Part shown: one piece after another, positions 1 to 8,322 of the stretch
Layout: each line of letters opens with the position of its first letter
How positions within the stretch are numbered: position 1 is the stretch's first letter
Source of the DNA: Emmonsiellopsis sp. PD_33
Lineage: Eukaryota > Ascomycota > Eurotiomycetes > Onygenales > Ajellomycetaceae
Assembly (NCBI GenBank): GCA_032988165.1
Contig: JANTQF010000437.1
Location: 1 to 25,933 of the forward strand
Direction: 5' to 3'
Length of the DNA stretch: 25,933 nt
Notes under the pieces: model-generated
What the model saw: the letters and a program-made list of their open reading frames with translations, nothing else
Database searches by the model: none
What the model was told of the DNA's origin: nothing
Made by a program: the position numbers and the translations under genes

Positions 1-100
1 AATAACTGGTAAAATACCAGTTAAAATTTTATATGATATAATTAATAATTATTTAATTTTAATTTTAGTATTCTTCATGTAATAGCTTGTATTAATAAGA

Positions 101-159
101 GGTCAGCTGACCATTTGACTGGTGCAGTACTAGGCCTTGCTTAACTTGGTCAGCTGACC
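101..159. repeat. Pair of perfect GGTCAGCTGACC palindromes
   Basis: The 12-bp palindrome GGTCAGCTGACC occurs at 101-112 and again at 148-159, with a related GGTCAGCC at 171-178 and GGTCAGGTGAAC at 192-203. The segment 100-212 is much more GC-rich than its surroundings and interrupts an LTR that is cut at about 213. It may be an end of another transposon inserted in the LTR. No coding capacity is visible, and the family is unknown to me. Confidence 0.55.
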
Positions 160-212
160 CTGCCTAGCGCGGTCAGCCAACTGATTCTCATGGTCAGGTG
201 AACTGTACGCTC

Positions 213-362
213 CATATATATCAATAGCTAGCTACTAAGTGTGCACCACATGTGCATTGCCAGGCACACTGTCAGGTGCACTGCCAGGCCCAAGGTCCAA
301 GATCTAAGGTTTAAGAGCACAGTTAATCTACATGTGATGTGCAGTCTCCTTTGCACATTATA
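213..362 (-). mobile_element. Truncated Ty3/gypsy LTR (3' LTR position of copy A)
   Basis: This segment matches the part of the full LTR that ends at 2543, 3916 (inverted), 6398 and 7169, including the shared GCTAGCTACTAAGTGTG block and the terminal CATTATA. On the minus strand the LTR begins TATAAT, a likely RIP-altered TGTGAT. The other LTR end is missing from about 213 downward, where unrelated GC-richer sequence with palindromes takes over. It abuts retroelement internal sequence at 363. Confidence 0.75.
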
Positions 363-569
363 ATATTTACAGTAGGCTTCTAATATCACTAGCTCTCTAT
401 CTAGAATTATACTAAACAGAGTAATTAGTTTGTTCCTCTCTAGTTGATATAAATGAATAATATAAACTATACATTTAACTCTAACTATTATATTTATCTA
501 TTTCATAGTGATGATCTCAACATCATCAACATATAGTATATAGTATATTTAGTATGATTTTAATTATTA

Positions 570-624
570 AATGTTAGGATTCACAGCCTTAAATTAGAGG
601 AATCTCAGGATGATATCATAGCCT
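570..624 (-). pseudogene. Protease C-terminal relic of Ty3/gypsy pol, copy A
   Basis: On the minus strand the codons read G-Y-D-I-I-L-R-F-L-stop-F-K-A-V-N-P-N-I. Ty3/gypsy aspartic proteases carry a conserved ILG-x-x-WL ... NP-x-I-x-W segment near their C-terminus, and this aligns with it once G-to-A and C-to-T changes are allowed. Copy B (4409-4463) shows the same segment with independent changes and keeps a tryptophan two codons after the final isoleucine. This is the main evidence for assigning the element to Ty3/gypsy and not Ty1/copia. Confidence 0.6.
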
Positions 625-1008
625 TTCATATTCATTACTTCAAAGTGAAAGCTCTGGTTGTGAGAGAGTCTCTTATTATTAATTATATATATATATATAC
701 CTTATATTAATTGTAGGCTATAACTTAATATCTATTAATTATACTAATTTAGTATGAATTCTCACTATCTTTTTCAAGATACACTTTTATTTATTTCTAG
801 CTAATAAAATTTACTTCTACATTCAAGTTAATAAGTGTCTAGATAATAATTAACCTTTAAGGGATTTCTAGCTATATCTTAATTATTATCACTTCTTTAC
901 TGTGCCTTTATTCTATCTTATTTACTCCTAGTGCTATAGTAGTACTCAGCACTGAAGAATCTAATTTTTTAACTTATACTTCTTCATGTGCTTTTCAGAA
1001 TGAAGTTC

Positions 1009-1053
1009 TCAGTAGTTATTAAAAATATAGCTTGATTTATTGCAGTGAGAGCA
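1009..1053 (-). pseudogene. Gag zinc-knuckle relic, copy A
   Basis: On the minus strand codons read C-S-H-C-N-K-S-S-Y-I-F-N-N-Y followed by a stop. A nucleocapsid zinc knuckle is C-x2-C-x4-H-x4-C, usually followed in this class by W-E-L-H-P. The first two cysteines are intact (1051-1053, 1042-1044). The histidine and last cysteine positions now read Tyr and the tryptophan position reads TGA. Each difference is a single transition, as RIP would make. Copy B at 4851-4892 retains the histidine and the tryptophan, which supports the reading. Confidence 0.7.
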
Positions 1054-2224
1054 CTTAGAGTGAGAGATGAACTTAGATTATAAGAATTAGCCTTTAAGTG
1101 TATGATTTAGGAATTTTTCTCTTTTAGACTCTATTTTTATCTGAGAATTGAAAGACTTCTTTTTATACAGTAGATTTACAGTGATTTCCTGCTTGAATAA
1201 GAATAGTTTTTAGTCCTTATAATATTACTTCATCTTATATAGAAATATTAATATCTCTTTATAATTCTTAAAGTCTTTCTTCATCAGATGTACATAAATC
1301 TGAATTTCCTTTTAATAGTAATTTATTAGATTAGAATTGTACTATTCCTTCTGAATCTTATAAGGTAGATATTTTTCTAGATTGAGAAGATACTTAATAA
1401 AATTTTAAATAGATTGATTATTCTATTATTATACATTCATATATCTCTTGATTTATTACTGTTAGAGTACATCTAGATCTATAAGATATAATTATAACTA
1501 CATATAGAGATCTTCCCAGATAAATAATAGATTCTCTAAGTTTACTTTATAATTTTTATAGAAGACATTCTATTAGTAGAGAGGTTTCATGGTGAGCTTC
1601 TATATAGTATTCTAAATCTAATGTTTTTTAATAGTATAATAATCTTTATTACATTTAAATTTTATTTCAGTTCAGATGATGAAGTTCTCAAGCTCTGACA
1701 TACTTTGCTCTTAATATTTAAAGGAGATATTAATCTTTAGATGGATAATTTAATAGGGTAGGTAGATTATTTTTATGTGAGGCCTTTTTAAGATTTGATT
1801 TTAAGCTGTGATTTTCTTTTATATAATTAATGTAGTTACTTCTTAATCTATTAATTTATCTTATACTAGCTAGTTCTCCAGCATCTTCATGATGTGTTTT
1901 ATCCTTTAAATTTTCTATTACATCTATAATTCTTTAATATATTCTTTAATTATATATAGCTATACAGTAGGCAGGTGCAGATCTTTATCATTCAACCCTT
2001 CATTACCTATAGTTAATTTGCAGTTAGATTTCTATGGAGAATTCTATGAAGGATCTTATAGAGGTTTAAGTTATAATTTATCATTACTGATCTCTTACTG
2101 TATAGAGAGGTTAGCATACACTTGAGAAGTTCTCCTATAGTTATTTATAATCTTTTTATAAGCTATCTTGCTGTTGTTTATCTATTTCTGATGAACTATT
2201 TACTTAGGGGTAAGCAAATAGAAC

Positions 2225-2543
2225 TGTAATATTTAGTATTGAATATAAAGACATTTTGATTTAAAAAGTGAACTATGAGTCATTGAATAATATAATAGAA
2301 ATAGACAGGTAAAAATGTATATATATTTTAAATGTAGAAGTCATATAGTAATAAGACTGTTTACTAGTTCTTTTCATAAGAAACCTACATAGTATATATA
2401 TTAATAGTTAACTACTAAGTGTGTATCATGTGTGTATTTACCAGGCATATTACCAGGTGCACTGCTGAGCCTGAGGTCTGAAATTTAAAGTCTGAAAGTA
2501 TAGTTAATTTATATGTAACATGCAATCTCCTTTGTGCATTATA
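2225..2543 (-). mobile_element. LTR, 319 bp (5' LTR of copy A)
   Basis: On the minus strand this runs from TATAAT (probably originally TGTGAT) to ATTACA, giving the TG...CA termini typical of LTRs. It is the same length, 319 bp, as the inverted copy at 3598-3916. It contains TGAGTCAT at 2276-2283. The sequence on its low-coordinate side (gag-side leader) is shared by copies A, B and C, which fixes the LTR/internal boundary at 2224/2225. Confidence 0.75.
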
Positions 2544-2860
2544 GCAGGCATCAGAACAGTGGGGGCAGAAGCAGGACAGACTGGGGTGATAGAAAACACA
2601 GGGATGAATGAATGGTTGAGCATGCAGGAAGAGACAGTAATAGTAAAAGATAATATAGAGGTACACATAGAAGGGGGGCTATAGAAGAAGATAAAAGGGG
2701 AATCTTCATAGCAGGAAAGTATAGCTAAAGGGAGGTATAATGAAGTTTGAGAACTCTAAGATAGAGAACTACTACATAGAAGAGTAATCAGCTCTGTAAG
2801 AGTTAGAAGAGAAGAAAGAGCTTAATAATACACACTCTCTACACACATATAATAATGTAG
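2544..2860 (+). pseudogene. Unassigned degenerate coding-like stretch
   Basis: Beginning directly after the LTR, the plus-strand frame starting at 2544 stays open for about 45 codons (to about 2677) and then continues with scattered stops to about 2834. It is purine-rich and noticeably more GC-rich than its flanks. It looks like a decayed transposon open reading frame, but I see no diagnostic motif. It could belong to the element whose RNase H-like relic lies at 3327-3374 on the same strand. Confidence 0.3.
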
Positions 2861-3326
2861 GAATTTAAGGGGTCATTTCAAATTGATATTTTTTTATTTC
2901 AGACTGTTAAAGTACATCTGTTAGCAATTTCTATGACATGATATCTTAATGATATGAAAGAAGTAAAGAAAAGTAATATATTATACTCAGATAATATCAT
3001 GTAACTATAACATGTGAAAAATAAAATAATCATCTAACTGTATAGACATATATTCAGACTAGATATTCTAAAATGAAGTGCAATCAGTGTATAAAATATT
3101 TATAAACTAATAGAAGATATTATAGATACTCAGATAAAAAAATACTATATCAGAGTAAATAATAAGTAAAATAGTGGATGAAATTATGGTGCTGACATTT
3201 AATGAGAGAAATAAAAGAATATAGTAAAAGTAGAGAGTATATATATTTATAAATATACTAGATTACTGTATACTAAATCATTCATTTATCATTACTTAGA
3301 CATCTAATTATGAAAAATAAACATTA

Positions 3327-3374
3327 ATTGCATTATATATTAAATTATCTGGTAATGAAATTGCTGATTCCTGC
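3327..3374 (+). pseudogene. LINE-like RNase H relic (GNEIAD motif)
   Basis: The plus-strand codons at 3351-3368 read G-N-E-I-A-D, preceded by I-A-L-Y-I-K-L-S. RNase H domains of fungal non-LTR retrotransposons commonly contain W-x-x-x-H-x-G-I-x-G-N-E-x-A-D, so this is a plausible relic with the tryptophan and histidine already lost. It stands alone: no reverse transcriptase motif was recognised upstream. It is followed closely by the 25-bp tandem repeat at 3411-3510, which could be a 3' UTR feature of the same element. Confidence 0.45.
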
Positions 3375-3410
3375 AATATAATTAACTTATAGAATATGAA
3401 ACTATCTGAC

Positions 3411-3510
3411 TACAACAGCCTAAACCTTCTATAAGTATAATAACTTAAATCATTATAAAGTGTAATAGCCTGAACCTTCTACAAGCACAACAGCCTAAAC
3501 ATTTTCTAAT
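3411..3510. repeat. Four-copy 25-bp tandem repeat
   Basis: Four consecutive 25-bp units begin at 3411, 3436, 3461 and 3486. Each follows the pattern (c/t)(a/g)(c/t)AA(c/t)A(a/g)CCT(a/g)AACCTTCTA(c/t)AAG with a few changes, most of them transitions. Unit two is the most diverged. The array sits between the RNase H-like relic and a hairpin. It explains the repeated acaacagcctaaac words in this part of the AT-rich block. Confidence 0.75.
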
Positions 3511-3533
3511 ATATATCACATATTAGTCTGATT

Positions 3534-3572
3534 CTTCAGCTGTGACATGGAAAATCCATGAATCTGCTGAAG
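3534..3572. repeat. Hairpin with two nested stems
   Basis: CTTCAGC at 3534-3540 pairs with GCTGAAG at 3566-3572, and inside it CATGGA at 3546-3551 pairs with TCCATG at 3555-3560 around a three-base loop. It lies 25 bases upstream of the LTR at 3598. It may be a transposon 3' terminal structure, but its role is unknown. Confidence 0.5.
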
Positions 3573-3597
3573 ACTAGCTCCTAAAGAGGAAGATAAT

Positions 3598-3916
3598 TAT
3601 AATGCATAAAAGAAACTATATGTTACACATAGATTAACTGTGTCCTCAGACTTTAGATTTTAGATCTCAGGCCTGACAGTGCATTTGGCAGTGTGTCTAG
3701 CAAATGTGCACATAATGTGCACTTAGTAGTTAGCTATTAATATATATACTGCACAGGTTTCTTATGAAAAGAACTAGTAAATAATTCTATTACTATATAA
3801 CTCCTACATTTAAAATATACATACATTTTTACCTGTCTATTCTCATCACATTGTTCAATGACTCATAGTCTGCCTTTCAAATCAAAATGCCTTTATATTT
3901 GATGCTGGATATTACA
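3598..3916 (+). mobile_element. LTR, 319 bp, inverted relative to the others
   Basis: This is the same LTR as 2225-2543 but on the plus strand, running from TATAATGC to ATTACA. Its base composition is less decayed than LTRs at 6085-6398 and 6865-7169. The five bases on each side (ATAAT and CTTTA) do not form a target-site duplication. A purine-rich tract (about 3581-3593) precedes it, as a polypurine tract would precede a 3' LTR. It could be a 3' LTR of a deleted element or one side of a rearrangement. It contains ATGACTCA at 3858-3865. Confidence 0.75.
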
Positions 3917-4408
3917 CTTTACACTAATAATATTAAGCTTATAATAGTTTATATAAAAGTATATAATTCTATCTTTTTTTAGAATGAAAAATATTAATAT
4001 GCTTATAAAGCTTTTTAATAGATATATTCATTTTTTTTTCAGACTAGATTTTAGATATTTATGTAGCATCTTTAGTTCTTTAATAGAGAAATTATAGATT
4101 AATTAGTAAAAAAGTTTTTTTTTAGATATTAAATTAATTGGATGATTATATTACACATATTTTAAAAGTAATTCTACTAGAACTTCTAAGAAAATATTTT
4201 TATATTTATAGTAGACTTCTAATATTACTAACTTTTCATTTAGAACTATACTGAACAGAGCAATCAGTTCATCCCCCTTTAGTTAATATAAATAAATAAT
4301 ATAAGTTATATATCTAATTCTAACTACTATATCTATCTATTTTATAGTGATAATCTCAATATTATTAATATATAGTATATAATATATTTAATGTGATTTT
4401 AACCATTA

Positions 4409-4463
4409 GATGTTAGAATTCACAGCCTTAAGTCAGAGGAATCTCAGAATGATATTATAGTCT
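4409..4463 (-). pseudogene. Protease C-terminal relic of Ty3/gypsy pol, copy B
   Basis: Minus-strand codons read Y-N-I-I-L-R-F-L-stop-L-K-A-V-N-S-N-I-stop-W. It is the counterpart of 570-624 in copy A and has different point changes. Together the two copies support an ancestral ILG-type protease end followed by a W-L-K segment. No active-site D-T/S-G triad could be identified with confidence. Confidence 0.55.
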
Positions 4464-4850
4464 TTTATATTCATTACTTTAAAATGAAAGCTTTAATTGT
4501 GAGAGAGTCTCTTATTATTAATTATATATATATATATATCTTATATTAATTATAAGCTATAATCTAATATTTATTAATTATACTAATTTAGTATAAATTT
4601 TTACTATTTTTTTAAAGATGTACTTTTACTTATTTCTGACTGATAAAATTTACTTCTATACTTAAGTTGATAAGTACTCAGATAATAATTAACTTTTAAG
4701 ATATTTTTAACTATATTTTAATTATCATTACTTTTTTACTGTACTTTTATTTTATTTTATTTACTTCTAGTACTATAGCAGCACTCAGCACTGAGATATA
4801 TAGTTTTTTAACTTATACTTCTTCATATACTTTTCAGGGTAGAGTTCCCA

Positions 4851-4892
4851 GTAGTTATTGAAGATATGGCCTGATTTCTCACAGTAAGAGCA
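4851..4892 (-). pseudogene. Gag zinc-knuckle relic, copy B
   Basis: Minus-strand codons read C-S-Y-C-E-K-S-G-H-I-F-N-N-Y-W. The C-x2-C-x4-H-x4-C pattern is kept except that the last cysteine is Tyr (TAC for TGC), a single G-to-A change. Beyond the knuckle the frame continues open as E-L-Y-P-E-K. This is the clearest retroviral-type nucleocapsid signature in the block. Confidence 0.75.
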
Positions 4893-6084
4893 CTTAAAAT
4901 AAGAGATGAACTTAAGTTATAAGGAATAGCCTTTAAGTGTGTAGTTTGAAGATTTTTTCCTTTTAAACTCTATTTTTATCTGAGAATCAAAAGACTTCAT
5001 TTTATGCAGTGGATTTAGAGTGTTTTTCTACTTGAATGTGAAAAGTTTTTAGTTCTTATAATACTACTTTATCTTATATAGAAATATTAGTATTTCTTTA
5101 TAATTTTTAAAATCTTCCTTCATTAGATATATATGAATTTAAATTTCCTCTTAATAGTAATTTATTAGATCAGAACTGCACTATTCCTTCTGAATCTTAT
5201 AGAGTAAATATTTCTCTAGATTAAGAAGATACTTAATAAAATTTTAAATAGATTGATTATTTTATTATTTTATATCTATATATCTCTTGGTTAATTACTA
5301 TTAAAGTACATCTAAATTTATAAAAGGTAGTTGTAACTGTGCACAGAGATTTTCCCAGATAAGTAATAGATTCTCTAAGTTTAATTTATAATTCTTATAG
5401 AAAGTATTTTATTAGTGAAAAGATTCTATAGTAAGATTCTATATATCTATAATGAGCTTCTATGTAATATTTTAAATGCAGTGTTTTTTAATGATATAGT
5501 AGTCTTTATTATATTTAAATTTTATTTTAATTTAGATGATGAAATCTTCAAGCTCTAATATACTTTTTTCTTAATATTTGAAGAATATATCAACTCTTAG
5601 ATAGATGATTTAATAGAGTAGCTGAGTTATTTCTATATGAGATCTTTTTAGAATTTAATTTTAAGCTATAATTTTCTTCTATACAATTAGTACAGCTATC
5701 TTTTAATTTATTAATTCATCTTATACTAGCTAGTCCTTCAGTGCCTTTATAATGCATTCTATCTTTTAAGTTTTCCATTATATTTATAACTCTTTAATGC
5801 ATTTTTTAATTGCATATAGCTATATAGTAGGTAAATATAAATCTTTATTATCTAATTCTTTATTATTTATAGTTAATTTATAGTTGAATTTCTACAGAGA
5901 ATTCTATAGGAGATTTTATAAAGATTTAAATTATAGTTCATTATTACTAGTTTCTTACTATATAAAGAGGTTAATGTACATTTAAGGAGTTTCTCTATAA
6001 TTATTGATAGTTTTTTCATGAGTCATCTTGTTGTTATTTATCTATTTTTAATGAACTATTTACTTTGAGATAAGCAAATAGAAC

Positions 6085-6398
6085 TATAATATCTAACATT
6101 AAATATAAAACTTTTAATTTGAAAGGTAGATTATGAGTTGTTGAATAGTGTGATAAGAATAAATAGATATATATATATATATTTTAAATGTAGGGGTTAT
6201 ATAGTAATATAATTATTTGCTGATTCTTTTTATAAAAAACCTACACAATATATATATTAATAGCTAGCTACTAAATATGTACTACATGTATATTGCTAGG
6301 TGCACTATCAGATGCATTGCTAGGCCTAAGATCTAAGATCTAAAGTCTAAAAGTATAGTTAATCCATGTGTGACATGCAGTCTTCTTTGTGTATTATA
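6085..6398 (-). mobile_element. LTR, about 314 bp, shared by copies B and C
   Basis: It matches the 319-bp LTRs but is more decayed. On the minus strand it begins TATAAT (6398) and ends ATTATAG-like sequence at 6085. On its low side lies the leader of copy B, while on its high side (6399) sequence joins the middle of gag of copy C. The LTR therefore serves as 5' LTR of copy B and appears as the 3' LTR of the truncated copy C, which suggests recombination between elements. Confidence 0.7.
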
Positions 6399-6864
6399 TA
6401 ATTTAATAGAATAATTAGATTATTTCTATATAAAGCCTTTTTAAAATTTAATTTTGAGTTATAATTTTCTTCTATATAATTAGTATAACTATTTTTTACT
6501 TTATTAATTTATCTTATAATAGCTAGTCCTTCAGTGCCTTTATAATATATTTTACCTTTTAAATTTTTATTATATCTATAGCTTTTTAATATATTCTTTG
6601 ATTATATATAGCTGCACAGCAGGTAAATATAGATTTTTATTATTTAATTCTTTATTATTTATAATTAATTTGTAGTTGAATTTTTATAGAGAATTCTATA
6701 GAAATTTAAGTTATAATTTATTATTACTAGTTTCTTACTATGCAGAGGAGTTAATATATACTTGAGAAATTTCCCTATAATTATTTATAATTTTTCTATA
6801 AGTTATTTTATTATTATTCATCTATTTCTGATGAATTATTCACTCAGAAGTGAGCAAATAGAAT
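6399..6864 (-). mobile_element. Ty3/gypsy-type internal fragment, copy C
   Basis: This segment aligns with about 1745-2224 of copy A, which is the leader and the first part of gag. It is highly AT-rich. The junction to the LTR at 6398/6399 falls within gag, so protease and everything downstream are missing. It is the most decayed of the three internal copies. Confidence 0.65.
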
Positions 6865-7169
6865 TATAATATTTAATATTAAATATAAAGCTTTTTAATT
6901 TGAAAAGATAGATTATAAGTTATTAAACAGTGTGATAAGAATAGATAGATAAAAAATATATATATTTTAAATGTAGAAATTATATAGTAATAGAATTATT
7001 TACTAGTTCTTTTCATAAGAAATTTATATATTATATATATTAATAGCTAGCTACTAAGTGTGTATTATATACATATTACTAGATGTACTACTGAGGCTAA
7101 AATTAAAAATCTAAAATCTAAAAATATAATTAATTTGTATATAATATATAATCTTCTTTATATATTATA
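6865..7169 (-). mobile_element. LTR, about 305 bp (5' LTR of copy C)
   Basis: It aligns with the other LTRs along its length, with the GCTAGCTACTAAGTGTG block at about 7045 and the terminal ATTATA at 7164-7169. It is the most AT-rich LTR in the window. The Gcn4-like TGAGTCA present in the less decayed LTRs reads TAAGTTA here. Confidence 0.7.
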
Positions 7170-7520
7170 AGATTAGCATGTTTTATAAATCAGCAGATAG
7201 TATTTCAAATAGTATTTAAAGAAACTTTTAAATATATTCAATAGATTTTAGTGTAAGAAAAGTAGTTATCTTAAACTTTATATAAATAAGAATGTAGCTG
7301 AGAGCTCTTTTACTTTAAATTATTTTAAATAATAAAATAAGAGGTAATATAGCTATAATAAATAATAATAAATATATTAATAATAGTATATATACTTTCC
7401 TCTATATATGTAAATAAATGTCATGTGACTCTAGATTGCCTACTAACTAGATGGATTTATACAGTATACTACTTTGAGCCTAGTATAGTAGAGAGTATAT
7501 GCAAACTTCTAGTATAAAAC
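7170..7520. other. AT-rich sequence without recognisable features
   Basis: This stretch is rich in short TAATAATA runs and has no open frame, recognisable repeat or motif that I can assign. It lies between two LTR remnants and is probably old transposon sequence. Confidence 0.5.
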
Positions 7521-7556
7521 TATACATGTGATGTGTGATTTTCTTTGTGCATCACA
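7521..7556 (-). mobile_element. LTR end fragment
   Basis: About 36 bases match the outer end of the LTRs, and here the terminus reads ATCACA, the expected undecayed form of ATTATA (TGTGAT on the minus strand). This supports TGTGAT as the true LTR start. The sequence on its low-coordinate side (7430-7520) resembles the LTR only loosely, so this is a fragment or a related LTR subfamily. Confidence 0.45.
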
Positions 7557-7624
7557 TACTTTATTATTATCATTTAGTTAGGCTTAATAGCTACTGTATG
7601 ACAATATAAAAAAAAGTAGCTTGA

Positions 7625-7680
7625 AACACTTAAAATCACCAGTCCCTAGCCTTTCTCTATAAGGGACATCATACTCTGTA
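7625..7680. repeat. Degenerate partial duplicate of the TRAPPC2L-like gene end
   Basis: AAACACTTAAAAT followed by (a)cc..agtccc(t)agc.tt and then ta.(a/g)GGGA at 7625-7675 resembles 7688-7740, which encodes the last codons of the TRAPPC2L-like protein on the minus strand. The similarity covers the stop-codon region and about 15 codons before it. It looks like a small tandem duplication at the edge of the AT-rich block, of which the outer copy has decayed. Confidence 0.5.
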
Positions 7681-7686
7681 GCAGTA

Positions 7687-8322
7687 TTAAACACTTAAAA
7701 TACCTAGACTCCAGCATTCACCAATACGGGATACCTCATCTATAAAATGTCTATTTGCCGTCTTAAAATTTCCCGATGTAAACATAGTCGTCCTTGCTAT
7801 TGGCGTGGTATCGTCCGCTTTGTAAAAAGGATTCTGCAACAGCCTAATATATGCCGTCTGCAGCGCTCGGAACGCCTGACCAACAGTTAGGATGATGTTG
7901 TTTAAAAGGGTACAGCAACTTACCGGCTTCAAGTCTGAGTCCCGGAGCCCAATAAGTGGTGTGGTCTTTTTTTTATCTTCCAGACCTGGGGCTGATTTCC
8001 CATCCATATCGACGATGATCAATAATTTAATGTCGGTATTCGTCAACCAACCGTAAGCGGCAAACCTTTCATCAAAGGCGTGCAGCAACCCCAAATCCTG
8101 ATCAACAGAGGTTTGCTTTCGCCGTATTTCAAAAAGGTCAAGACATGAATTCAGGAGAAGGGAGAACTCGAGTCTTAAACCCTCATGCGGTGGGAATATC
8201 GAGATGTGAAGTGGATTATCCTATAAAATCAAGGCGTTAGCACTGAAACGCTGCAAACATGAATCATTTCATCATACATGCTTCCCGATGACACCAATAC
8301 ACGCAATTGAAGGTGACCCCAT
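7687..8322 (-). CDS. TRAPPC2L: TRAPP complex subunit, TRAPPC2L/Tca17-like (sedlin family)
   Basis: Three exons on the minus strand: 8278-8322, 7924-8220 and 7687-7875, giving 176 residues. Introns are 8221-8277 (57 bp) and 7876-7923 (48 bp, GTAAGT...CAG with a CTAAC branch site; it is in frame without a stop, so it is easily missed). The protein starts MGSPSIACIGVIGKHDNPLH, then has the sedlin-fold features L-E-F-S-L-L-L-N-S-C-L-D, the Y-G-W-L-T-N-T-D-I-K strand and the L-L-Q-N-P-F-Y motif near residue 130, all characteristic of TRAPPC2L. The family acts in the TRAPP tethering complexes for ER-Golgi and Golgi traffic; this role is from family knowledge. The C-terminus lies immediately beside the decayed transposon block, and its last codons are partly duplicated at 7625-7680. 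It is divergent from NDUFS7, with a 345-bp shared promoter. Confidence 0.9.

Larger units (their letters stand above)
363..2224 (-). mobile_element. Ty3/gypsy-type internal region, copy A (decayed, internally deleted)
   Basis: Read on the minus strand, this carries the remains of gag and protease. A zinc-knuckle relic lies at 1009-1053 and a protease C-terminal relic at 570-624. Gag is close to the 5' LTR (2225-2543) and protease is further downstream, as in Ty3/gypsy elements. The region between protease and the other LTR is only a few hundred bases, so reverse transcriptase, RNase H and integrase are absent: this is an internally deleted copy. It aligns with 4190-6084 over nearly its full length, and part of it aligns with 6399-6864. 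Confidence 0.75.
3917..6084 (-). mobile_element. Ty3/gypsy-type internal region, copy B (decayed)
   Basis: This segment aligns with copy A from about 4190 to 6084 and extends further on its low-coordinate side (3917-4190). On the minus strand that extra part should hold the link between protease and reverse transcriptase, though it is too decayed to confirm. A zinc-knuckle relic is at 4851-4892 and a protease relic at 4409-4463. It is more AT-rich than copy A. Its 5' LTR is 6085-6398, while its other end is cut by the inverted LTR at 3598-3916. Confidence 0.7.
1..7680. repeat. AT-rich, RIP-decayed transposon block
   Basis: This whole stretch is strongly AT-rich with stops in all frames and no intact gene. 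Several segments are repeated within it (363-2224, 3917-6084, 6399-6864, plus LTRs), and aligned copies differ mainly by C-to-T and G-to-A changes, often at CA/TG dinucleotides. That pattern is what RIP produces in ascomycetes. Copy 363-2224 and the LTRs at 213-362 and 3598-3916 are the least altered; the copies nearest the gene boundary are the most altered. The block ends abruptly at the stop codon of the TRAPPC2L-like gene at 7687. The short open frames here lie across LTRs and are not genes. Confidence 0.9.

Noticed and set aside
2415..2666. 83-codon open frame on the minus strand
   Set aside because: It spans the LTR and its flank, has no family resemblance and starts in decayed repeat sequence.
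363..7169. A CRISPR-like or novel defence system in the repeated AT-rich block
   Set aside because: The repeats are long, few, and explained by LTR and internal retroelement sequence decayed by RIP; the only short regular array (3411-3510) is a spacer-free tandem repeat.
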